A stretch of DNA of 64,000 nt from NCBI GenBank assembly GCA_026168455.1, contig CM047428.1, positions 40,749,513 through 40,813,512 of the forward strand, in the 5' to 3' direction. The notes beneath the pieces are model-generated. The model searched no databases. It was not told the DNA's origin and saw nothing but the letters and a program-made list of their open reading frames with translations. The stretch is from Theocolax elegans. Taxonomy: Eukaryota; Arthropoda; Insecta; Hymenoptera; Cerocephalidae. Of the stretch, positions 22,191 to 31,639 are shown piece after piece (within the stretch, counting starts at the first letter, position 1; each line of letters begins with the position of its first letter). Made by a program: the position numbers and the translations under genes.

Positions 22191-22639
22191 AGAAAATCGA
22201 TTTATTACAAAATGGAATTTCAGAATTGACTAACCCTCTTGAGATTAAAAATGCCTTAATAAACTTGATAAATGATAAAAATCGTAAAACCTAAATTAAA
22301 TTTAATAAAATCGAGAATGAGGTTAAAGTTTGTTTAGACCTAGTCAAAAAAAATAAACCGGAATCAAAATAATTTAGTATTCGACGATATTACCCATAAA
22401 TTAAATTTCAAATGCCAACAAACTTTTGAATCAAAATAAAAATACTAACAAGTTCATATATTGGTTAATAAAAGTCAATAGATTTTCAAGTATTTATTAA
22501 ATTTGCGTCCACCCATTCTTATTGAATTCCGCTAGTTAAATTCGATAAAAATAAAAAAAAATAGTTTTAATCAAATTCAAGGGGGGGTAATGGAACGTCC
22601 CAAACTATAGGTAGACATATAGTATCGATTCTTCTAAGA
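22191..22639 (+). other. Unassigned sequence with a short coding-like relic
   Basis: From about 22192 to 22373 one + frame reads as a plausible, Lys/Asn-rich protein fragment with one internal stop. I cannot assign it. The rest is AT-rich. Confidence 0.25.
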
Positions 22640-22711
22640 GGACGAAATAGCTCAGGCGGTAGAACAATATACTGCCACGCTGAACAACCGAGTTCGATCC
22701 CACCAGCAGGA
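22640..22711 (+). repeat. tRNA-derived sequence (SINE head or tRNA pseudogene)
   Basis: Box A TAGCTCAGGCGG at 22648-22659 and box B-like GTTCGATCC at 22692-22700, with tRNA-like spacing. The acceptor arms do not pair, so it is not a functional tRNA. An A/T-rich tail follows. Confidence 0.6.
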
Positions 22712-23484
22712 AAAATTTTTTTTATTCATTATTTAATGTTTTAATAAATTAATTAAACAATAAATAATGAACAGTTGCAAAAAATATAATTTTATTATTA
22801 TTTTTTTAAATTCGCTATTTTTGGTCAAAATATGAACATGATCCAACTAAAATCAGCGAAGTATGAGATCATTTAAATAATCATTGATAAATTAATAATT
22901 AAACAAATTTTATCAAATGATGGAACACTAAAGCTCTCAATTTACTTGTAAATAAGTATAAATAATTTATTTTCACCAATAGAACAATGAAAATAAACAT
23001 ATAGTAAATTAAAAGATTTTTCAGCCTACTAATTCGTACAACGACTCTTACGTGCAGAGCGCGCTCCGCTTGTAAATACGTTGCGTACATACAAGTGGCT
23101 CCTCGCTTGTATGACAGCCCTCTATACATCCTCCTAGGACGTATAAGGTGTCTATACATCCTAGGAGGCTGTATGCAAAGCGCTCCGTAGGATATATGCG
23201 GCGAGCAATATAACCTTTGCCGCGCGAACGGTATAGAGTCAACGTGTTTGAAACGCGTAGTACATGTATCGGAGATATATCTATGGCTTTTCAAACGTAA
23301 ACACAACTAGTTTAAACGTAACGTTTGCGTTACTTTAATCATAGTTATCTTAATATTGCTCAGATACGAAAGTACTATATATTATACATATATATTAGAA
23401 TATTATATTTTAGAAATAATATAGTGTGTATATATATATACACGGAGAAAAATTTGAAGTAAAAATTACAATGTTGTCTAGTAA
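22712..23484. other. Unassigned sequence
   Basis: AT-rich, with a GC-richer island at 23040-23260 that repeats short motifs (CTATACATCCT and its reverse relatives near 23131-23170). No convincing gene. Confidence 0.4.
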
Positions 23485-23649
23485 TGCGGAGACAGACTGA
23501 CGCAATCCAAAAATGTACTATAGTGTTTAATAAAATTTACTAGAAAGTTATTAATTTTTACTACAATTCTGGTAATATTTACTACAACTTCAGTTAAATT
23601 TATTATACACTATAGTAAATTTTTGGATTGTGTCAGTCTGTCTCCGCAT
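23485..23649. mobile_element. MITE with about 40-bp terminal inverted repeats
   Basis: ATGCGGAGACAGACTGACGC at the left is matched in reverse at the right (23630-23649), and similarity continues inward for about 40 bp to ACTATAGTGT. Internal sequence is AT-rich and non-coding. I could not settle the target duplication. Confidence 0.7.
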
Positions 23650-23951
23650 ATATATATATATATATAATAACGCAAAATGAGTCCTATATCTTTAATAACT
23701 GCAATGTTACGATTAATATAATAAGTGATTACTAAATATTTAATATTCTCTGATACTAAATGCAGAATTTAAAAAGTTAAAATGTTTTATAAGCGTCAGT
23801 ATACAAATGTTTAAAAATTATTGACATAATATATAATTATTTATATTGTTTAAAAAAGTGTTTATTACATTACTTTTAAATGTATAATAAATTACTTTGT
23901 GAGCAACGAAAGAGTCGTATGTACGAATTATAAGGCTGAAAAATTGTTTAC

Positions 23952-24120
23952 GTACCATGGGTAAGCATCGCGTCATTACAGTTCTCGGCTCAAATTTCGT
24001 GGATGGTAGTAACATCCTTGGCCGCTCGCTGCGCTCGCGACCGCGGACGTACTAACCATCCACGAAATTTTCCGCCTCGAACAGTAATGACGCGAGGCTC
24101 ACCCAAGGTACATAAATAAC
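23952..24120. repeat. Long imperfect hairpin with a GC-rich loop
   Basis: Arms of about 55-60 bp with matching blocks such as CGCGTCATTAC and TTTCGTGGATGGT flank a loop of about 38 bp containing GCTCGCTGCGCTCGCGACCGC. Probably a MITE remnant. Confidence 0.6.
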
Positions 24121-24343
24121 TAATATTTTGCAAAAAGTATAAGCGCTATTATTAACAATAACGTAAATTATAATATAAATAAGAAATAATAATGTATATA
24201 ATTAGTATTAAATTAAAATGCGATCTATAAATTCTATATATAGAAATCCATGACAAACTAAGCCAACATTCGCTAACGGCATAGCAAGTGTTCAACACGT
24301 TCAGATATTTGGCCATACGTGAGAAGCATTTAAGTGAGGGAAG

Positions 24344-24523
24344 ATGAATAAGCCGAAAGTAGATGCAGATCTATTAAAGTGGGAGAAGTTCGCTAGCAGG
24401 TCCGAACGTCCGTACAGAGATAAAACCCGCTGCAAGATCGCAAGGGACACACTCGTCATTTACTTCGAAAATGGGAACGTTGTCCCACTCCGCGTTCGCC
24501 GAGAACATATACTTGTTATATAA
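24344..24523 (+). CDS. Small hypothetical ORF, 59 codons
   Basis: ATG at 24344 to TAA at 24521-24523. Starts MNKPKVDADLLKWEKFASRS and ends REHILVI. It is basic, with mixed hydrophilic and beta-like segments and no signal peptide or membrane segment. Base composition within the ORF is clearly richer in GC than either flank, which is why it is listed. No family is recognised and no neighbouring ORF supports it. It may be a fragment of an older gene or element, or chance. Confidence 0.3.
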   Translation: MNKPKVDADLLKWEKFASRSERPYRDKTRCKIARDTLVIYFENGNVVPLRVRREHILVI

Positions 24524-24761
24524 AATCATGTACAGCAAACTCATGTACATCGTTATGATATTATAGTAAAGTTTTCTTATTTAATACATTTTAAATTGAA
24601 TTATTTTTATTACTTGATGTAAATTAAATCACGGTTAAACGCGCTCATAAAGAAATATATTATGACGTGTGTCAGGTTGTGGAATGATTCATAGAATAAC
24701 GTGTGATAAGAAAATTTGTTTTTTCTTTGATCTTCGTTATTGAATCATTTTATAACCTTAA

Positions 24762-24901
24762 CCTTTAGACTGCCGGTATTTTTGCCTTATAAATTGATAT
24801 TTTTGATGTGCAAAATTTATGCATAAAAACACCTCATATCTCTAGAGTAGTTGTCAAGGTCACAGGTGGCTCGTGTATGAGCCATGCCGGCAGTCTAAAG
24901 G
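24762..24901. mobile_element. piggyBac-type MITE, copy A
   Basis: 140 bp with terminal inverted repeats CCTTTAGACTGCCGG / CCGGCAGTCTAAAGG and TTAA on both sides (24758-24761 and 24902-24905). TTAA target duplication plus a CC(C/T)TT terminus is the piggyBac signature. No coding capacity. A second copy in reverse internal orientation lies at 27995-28133. Confidence 0.85.
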
Positions 24902-24905
24902 TTAA

Positions 24906-25196
24906 ACACCAAAAGTATTAATGTTTGCGCGTATCATAAAGTAGCGCGCGATAGGAAAATTTGGTTTTTCTTAGACCTTCGCTACTCATGCATGCAACAT
25001 AATAATTTGGGAAATCCATATTCATATATAATATATAAATATTTCATATAAATAAAATATATATTTATATATATATATATATATATGCCGAGATATTTTT
25101 TTTTGTAAAAATATGTAATATTATACTTTAGGAGATTACCATATAAAGAAAAAGGTGCTCTTTTTTTTATTAAATTATATATTATATTATGCTTAG

Positions 25197-25278
<82 letters not shown>

Positions 25279-25834
25279 GATTGAATGTAGAATAATTGTG
25301 AAGGATATATTTTTGTAAATATATGTTTTTTGCTTATTTCTTATAATAATATAATTATGATTTTGATATAATTTTAAAATCGTAAATTTAGAAAATAAGT
25401 TTATCGAGATTATTGAAATTTTCTTGATGTTTACAAGATCATTTATCGGCTTATGAAAGCTGACAAAATGGAGGTGTTAGTTTAATAGTTTGATATCATT
25501 TCTATTGCCAATGATTATTATGCACATAAAAAAATTATGTTCTGTAAATAAAATAAGACACTTTTAAATTCCTCACAGGTTAAAGTGTCAATAACGAATC
25601 CGGGAACACAAGCGATATAGATTAACCGATTTTATTAAATCGAGAAGTAATTATTATAATTTCAGTTTAAATATTTGTTATTTATACACTAAGAGATTAG
25701 AATAAACGTCCATTCTTGAAAATGAAAATTGCTGTTTAAGCCGTAACGAGTTGATTGAATGTATTGATTCGAATATATTTTACGACCTTAATAATCCATA
25801 TAAATTGAAAAGCGAAAAATTGTGACAATCTTAC
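24906..25834. other. AT-rich sequence with (TA)n at 25198-25276
   Basis: Includes a 79-bp TA dinucleotide array and a shorter TA run near 25068-25085. Nothing else supported. Confidence 0.6.
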
Positions 25835-25954
25835 CGTCCAATCCGGATGAACTAAAACATCGGTTAACTCTAGTACAAGTGTATACGGTGGCTGTATGTA
25901 TGGATGTTGCAAAGGATCAGGAAGTAACTTCTCTCTGCTTGGTTCTTCAACTAG
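25835..25954 (-). CDS. Tim50: Exon of mitochondrial import translocase subunit TIM50
   Basis: 120 bp, 40 codons, phase 0 at both ends. On the minus strand it is bounded by TTATTCTTACAG (acceptor) and GTAAGATTG (donor). The translation contains [20 protein letters not shown] followed by [13 protein letters not shown], which matches the start of the NLI-interacting-factor-like (FCP1-type) domain of TIM50. In the family this segment lies just before the conserved GWRFKKRPG block. TIM50 is the inner-membrane presequence receptor of the TIM23 complex; this segment belongs to its intermembrane-space domain. No stop or indel is present, so it looks like a live exon. No other exon of the gene was found in the window; upstream exons would lie at higher coordinates and downstream ones at lower coordinates. 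Confidence 0.85.
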
Positions 25955-26382
25955 CTGTAAGAATAAATTTAAATGTAATGAACTAATACATTTATAGATT
26001 ATACCTGTAAAATTAATACCCGTGATAAAAAGAATAGAAATTTATAAAAGTAATTTTTTTATTAATTTTTATTAGAAATATTTTATTAGCAAACATAGTA
26101 AATATTGTAGCAAAGTCATTTTGGTAACTTTATATGGTAATAGGAACTAACCTATAACTTAACCTTTTATAATCCAAGAGCTATATTACTTATATTAATC
26201 ATGCAAACCAATTATTTTTTCTTTTATTTCAATGAAGTCACTTTCTCTAAAATACATTAGCGTCTTACTATATCAAGAATTAATACTATCATAATAATAA
26301 GCAGGAAAACAGTAATGCCGATACCGTCAGATGGCGCGTGATAAATAGGGTATGAAAACAATATGCAGCGTGACGACTGAGT
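25955..26382. other. AT-rich sequence upstream of the TIM50 exon
   Basis: Presumed intron of the minus-strand TIM50 gene. No other feature. Confidence 0.4.
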
Positions 26383-26453
26383 GCGGGCATAGCGCAGTAG
26401 TTAAAGTGAACGCCTTTGAATCCGAATAGGCTCTGGTTTAATTCCGGGCGCCC
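26383..26453 (+). repeat. tRNA-derived sequence (SINE head)
   Basis: Box A-like ATAGCGCAGTAG at 26389-26400 and box B-like GGTTTAATTCC at 26435-26445 with tRNA spacing. GCGGGC at the start and GGGCGCCC at the end resemble acceptor-arm remnants. Confidence 0.55.
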
Positions 26454-26899
26454 CATTTACTTGGTAATTTCATTTATGCATATGCAGAAATTCGATAATT
26501 TTCACTTTCAGTCTGAGTTTTCAATACTTTCAACTATGTTCTAATGTTTTTCGATATTCTGAAAAAATTTTGGGGCACGAGCACACATGCTACATAGTGC
26601 ATGTACAAAAATTATGCGTGATTTTTCAACTAAGAATCGTCTAATAACGGCACTGCCTCGCGCTTCACAGAGTTATGAAACTTGAAGAGCTGCCGAGCTG
26701 CCAAGCTGGTGTAACCATAACGAACAATATATTTCAGTATAGTTCCAACGCTATACATAACTGTTAAATATTTTAATAATGCAATCAAACTACTATATTC
26801 AAAACGCCATATTTATTGCTTCATCTTTTTTGTAATATACTGTAACAGTCTGAGACGTATTCGTATAAGTGGAATGTAATTATCTATATAAGTTGGTAC

Positions 26900-27437
26900 C
26901 CTATCTTGGGAACTCGCTTGGAAAACGCCCTATCTCGCGCCTCGGTTGAAGAACGCCCTATCTCAAATTAAATTTTTCGCTTTCAAATTTTGTAGTGGCA
27001 CCACCGCGCAACTTAAAAATACGGTCTTTCTAATTAAAATAAATTAATTAGTAAAGTGTTTAAAATTCGGAAAAAAATTGTTTAGGCGTCATCGGGACTC
27101 CTCAGAGAAAGAGAGACTTCTCTGACTTTATCTGTCTATCAGCGGCGATGTATCGAGTACTTATTATATCAGCCGACCTGTGTGCAATTTAAAAAATGTT
27201 TTAAGTTAATAAAGGTTAAAAAAAAAGTTGAGAGAACGGATGAGATTTTTAAGCTTAGCATTTTTAAGTTGCGCAGTGGTGCCACTACAAAATTTGAAAG
27301 CGAAAAATTTCATTTGAGATAGGGCGTTCTTTAACCGAGGCGCGAGATAGGGCGTTTTCCAAGCGGATCGCGAGATAGGACGTTTTCCAAGCAAGTTCCG
27401 AGATAGGGCGTTTTCCAAACAAGTTCCGAGATAGACT
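26900..27437. mobile_element. Non-autonomous DNA transposon with repeated termini
   Basis: Inverted arms of about 120 bp (26905-27025 against about 27270-27420). The right arm carries repeats of GATAGGGCGTTTTCCAAGC, roughly 22-24 bp each; the left arm carries fewer. No transposase. Confidence 0.65.
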
Positions 27438-27608
27438 GTTCTTCCACTCAGCCGACGATATTTTGTAATGTTTCTTACATTTACATATTATTATTTTTGT
27501 GTTTTATATTTTTTTTATTTTATTCAATTCACTCTTTGTTCCTAAAATAAACTAACAAAGAAAGTCCACGCCTTTTGGGAAACGGATCCTTACCAAACTC
27601 TAGGATAT

Positions 27609-27818
27609 TTTTTTTTTATTATTTTAACGTCGCTCTTTTTTGCTCCCAAATCGGTGGTAATCAGCGACGGAGGTCATACGATGTCTTGGTGAAGAAAACA
27701 CTTGTTGAAAATATATTCCCGAGTGGTGCTTGTATCAATCGGCAGGGGCCGGGAATCAAACTTGGGACCTCCATATTACGAGCCCGACGCCCTAGCGACC
27801 GAGCCATCGCAGGCCTCT
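27609..27818 (-). mobile_element. tRNA-derived SINE with 13-bp target duplication
   Basis: On the minus strand it starts with a tRNA-like head (box A-like TGGCTCGGTCGCTAGG, box B-like AGTTTGATTCCC) followed by about 100 bp of body and an A-rich end. AACTCTAGGATAT is repeated at 27596-27608 and 27819-27831. Confidence 0.8.
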
Positions 27819-27994
27819 AACTCTAGGATATGGTTTGTACTATAAAAATATGAACAAACCCGGAGTTTTAGATTCCAATACCCTTTTTTATAACAAATAT
27901 AAGTAAATAACGAAAAATCTCGCTAAAAATTCATTAGCTTTAATTGCATATAACTCGGAAACAAGTAAAGATACACATTCAAACCAAATTTTAA

Positions 27995-28133
27995 CCTTTA
28001 GACTGCCGGACTGGCTCATATATAAGCCACCTGTGACCTTGACAACTACTCTAGAGATATGAGGTGTTTTATGTATAATTTTTGCACATCAAAAATATCA
28101 ATTTATAAGGCAAAAATGCCGGCAGTCTAAAGA
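27995..28133. mobile_element. piggyBac-type MITE, copy B
   Basis: 139 bp, same ends as copy A, TTAA at 27991-27994 and 28134-28137. The internal sequence runs in the opposite direction to copy A. Confidence 0.85.
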
Positions 28134-28536
28134 TTAAAAAAATACTGAGATTAGTAGAAATATTTGGAAAGAAGCTCAAATAACTCAATTTGGTCAAAAT
28201 TTATGGAAGAAATAAAAATTAGACCAAATTTTGGAATAAAGAAATTATCAAATTGTAATGCTAAATTTTCGATAAAATTTCGTCTAATTTTTGTTTCTTC
28301 CATAACTTTTGACCAAATTATGATATGAGCTTCCTTTTTTTCAACATATATCTATTCAATCTTAGTTTTTTGTTAAAATTTGGTTTAAATGTATATCTTT
28401 TCTTAATTCCGAGTTATAAGAAATCAAAGTTAAGCGTTTTTTTGCGAGATATTTCGTTATTTGCGTATATTTTTCGTAAAAAAGGGCATTAGACACTAAA
28501 TCTTCGGCTTCATATTTTTATAGAAGAAATCATATC

Positions 28537-29009
28537 GGCACGCTCCCGCGAATGAGCAAACGCGGGAGCGTGCCTCGTAGTGTTCTGGTCGTCGATTTCA
28601 GCTGAATCGGAATTATAAAGCATTAATTAATTTTTTCCTAGGCTTGGATTTAACATGTGACTAATGCCATCATGTACATAAGTTTATTTGCCCATTTTAT
28701 TTATTAAATGTATTTTATTTTTACTGTAGAAAATATATTCGACACTGCGCGGTACGCTCTCACGAATAAGCAAACGCGGGAGCGTGCCTCGTAGTGTTCT
28801 GGTTGTGGATTTCAAGTAGATCGGCAGTTATAGATAGTTTCAAATTTGTTTCTTCTGCTGGGAAGTTAAATTTGAATTGTGATATCATGTGCATAAGTTT
28901 ATTTGCCCATTTTATTTATTAAATGTATTTTATTTTTACTGTAGAAAATATATTCGACACTGCGCGGCACGCTCCCGCGAATGAGCAAACGAAGGAGCGT
29001 GCCTCGTAG
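28537..29009. repeat. Tandem array of about 215-bp units, each headed by a strong hairpin
   Basis: Three hairpins start near 28537, 28750 and 28966. The first is a perfect 14-bp stem (GGCACGCTCCCGCG, 10-base loop). The units share CTCGTAGTGTTCTGG after the hairpin and a 60-70 bp block with ATTTTACTGTAGAAAATATA before the next one. The second and third stems have mismatches. Confidence 0.75.
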
Positions 29010-30044
29010 CAAGAAAAGATAATTTTTTATATTTTTAAATGATACCATGAAAAGTTTTTTATGTCGGTTGCGAAAAATTCAATCTAATAGTACAGAATTT
29101 TCTTATTATAAACTAAAACCGCTGTCAATTAATTGATAATTATGTCTTCAATATAATTTATAGTATTTTTGGAAGAAAATGTTTGTAAAAAATTTAAAAG
29201 AAAGTAAGAAAGTTTATTTTTTATATTTTTAATTGATTCCATCTAAAACTTTCTATGTCAGTTTTTATTTAGTCAATAACTTATACATATGCAAATATGA
29301 ATAATTTGTTTTTATGTAAATCACATTTAAATATTGCACAAAATTATAGAAATATTCTTTATGCTTAACGACATAAAATTGTTAAAATTAAATTAACCTA
29401 CTAATAAATACTTATTGCGACACCAATAATTTTAATAAAAATGAGAGTAACACCGAAAAATTTTGAATTTCCGACCATTAAGTTATATCGCAAAAATTAC
29501 AAAAATAAAAACAAAATCGAATAGTCAATTTCAAACTTCGCGCTACTATACATGAGTGACTGTTGGTAAAGTAGGTGGTCCTCATACCGGCAGTTGACCA
29601 AACGACACTTATTTTGAAAATTTGGGTTGGTACTCCGAAGATCAAGTGGAATAAGTTGGTAATCCTTAAGATGATAAGCAGGTACTGCCAACTCAATTTC
29701 CACGAAAAGCAAAAATTAATAAGCGGGTAGTTCCAATCTCATTTCTTAGAAGAGTATGTCCAATTCCTAGAAGATCTCTGATTGGCGGAACAACGAGCGA
29801 TTCAAGGCCAGCGTCCCTCGTCCTAGAGTGTGAACAGCTAACCTCAATTTTCTTAACAAGATTTTAAAGGTTCCCCCTGACTTAAAAAATTAAGTCAAGC
29901 AGTATTGTTCCGATAGCTTGGAGCCTGCGGGAGATCCGAGTGTCTATAAAATATAAAAACTCACACCCGAGATGGTAAGTCCGCTGAACGAAGAGAAAAT
30001 AGGAAGAGCATCTATGTACGTGTCTGGTCACTTACTGAGAGAGA

Positions 30045-30081
<37 letters not shown>

Positions 30082-30119
30082 TGAGAGGTAGAAAAGGGAT
30101 TTAGTGATTTAGAATCCTT
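29010..30119. other. Unassigned sequence with a GA microsatellite
   Basis: 29530-30010 is less AT-rich than its surroundings and may be part of an unknown element. A GA repeat lies near 30038-30087. No gene could be supported. Confidence 0.4.
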
Positions 30120-30483
30120 CACGGAAAAAATTTTGGGAGAGCGGCTCGCCATGTAGTGACTGCGGCTGCGCCAAACGTCGGGTGCGCTGCTAGGTCGCCT
30201 TGTCGGGCGGTCAGCTGTGCCGACTTGGGCGAGCGATTCACAGTGCGTAAGTGAGGAGAGGGGATACATATAATACTTTTGGAAGAAGTGGCGCGCGACG
30301 AATATATTGAATGCCCTCGCTATCTGTCGGAACGGCCAACCGCTCGCAACGTCGGGACGCCCGCTCTACCTCAATAAGAGAGAGAGAGTACGAGCCAAAG
30401 AGGGCGACGCGCTCTTCTTTGGTGTCGGTCGCGCGGCGCTACATATGCGAGAGCAGACGCTCGCCCAAAATTTTTTCCGTGTT
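30120..30483. mobile_element. MITE-like element with CACGGAAAAAATTTTGGG ends
   Basis: The left end near 30120 and the right end near 30460-30483 form inverted repeats of about 23 bp. The interior is GC-rich and low in stops but shows no family. A similar CACGGAGAAAAATTT sequence occurs near 23441. Confidence 0.55.
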
Positions 30484-31420
30484 CATTTGGCGAAGGACCC
30501 AAAATTAGCATTCGTACTCACTTACAGTAAGGATTATTTTTAAGTTTTTTAGGATTAGTTTGAAATTTTGAGAGAAGCTTCTGTAAATTATTTACTAAAA
30601 AGTCAGTGGAACAGAAATCATAAAAGACTTTGTTTATTTTAAAACAATATTTTAGCAAAAGTTTAAAAAATTATAAAAGCATGTAAAGAGCGACGGTAAA
30701 ATAATAATAAAAAAAACTAGAGAAGGGAAAAGAAAGGAACTGTAACGCGTGCATTGAGATATACAGTTTTTCATGCAGGATATAGACACATCAAACAGGA
30801 ATTAGGCCAAGAAAAATTCTGGATATATAGAGGCAAAGTGATGGAAGATAAGGAAAAATGGACGAGGCTCAGGCACGGAAGTGTAAAATATAAAAAAGAA
30901 AGGTTGAAAGTACTTAACTTTAAGGGGAGTCCGTGCAGATGGCTTCACAAATTAGCTACTCAAAAATTTGTCAGCACAAGCGGTGCTGCCATCAGATAGG
31001 CTGAGTTCATATTCGACAATCATTATGGACGTTTAAAGAAAATAGAGTTTTTACCATCTAAAATCAGAGTTGAGCATCATAACTATTGATGTAATGATTA
31101 ATTATATATTGCTTAGCTAATCGAAAAATTAGTATTTTCGATGAAAAACGAGAAGTACGAATCAATGCTCAGAACACACACCGAAGTCTCTGCACTGAAG
31201 ACTACAATGAACAACATAAAGCATTGCTATAATAAGTTGATAAATGATAAAATACTCCAACCTAAAACATAAATGCAAAATATTGGCAACAGCATGAAGC
31301 TCTTTAAATAAATTAATAAATGTTTGCGCTGAAATTTTAAAAAAGTTTACTCCCAACCTGCTGCAATATTTAAATGCAACAGTAAAGAATTAAATATTAC
31401 TAGCCAAAAACGCTCGTTTC
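30484..31420 (+). other. Unassigned sequence with one doubtful ORF
   Basis: 30754-30999 is an open frame of 81 codons, Lys/Arg-rich, with no ATG at its 5' limit and no recognised domain. Nothing else found. Confidence 0.3.
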
Positions 31421-31639
31421 GCTCGCGATTAAAACATGGTTTGGGAGGAAATATTGAAACAAAAACAATATCAAAAGAAACTGTAATAGAAGAATCTCAA
31501 AATTATAAACAAGAATTAAAAAAAAAAAGATACTGTAAAAATAAGTATTGACAGAAAACGAAAACAAGAAAGAGTCAACAAAAATAATATTGAAGACAAA
31601 AATATTAATATATTAAAAAAAGGTTTGGATTGCAAATGT

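Larger units (their letters stand above)
27560..28530. mobile_element. Diverged palindromic element carrying two later insertions
   Basis: Ends near GGGAAACGGATCCTTACC (27577) and CTTCGGCTTCATATTTTTAT (28502). The inner arms (ACTCGGAAACAAGTAAAG near 27954 and its mirror near 28420) show the same design as 53902-54578. A SINE and a piggyBac-type MITE sit inside it. Confidence 0.5.

Noticed and set aside
22640..22711. Intact tRNA gene
   Set aside because: The control boxes are present but the acceptor arms do not pair.
28537..29009. CRISPR array
   Set aside because: Only three units at about 215 bp with conserved spacers in a eukaryotic genome; no cas genes.
30754..30999. Hypothetical 81-codon gene
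   Set aside because: It lacks an ATG at its 5' limit, shows no domain and lies in AT-rich DNA next to a decayed Helitron; kept only as a note.
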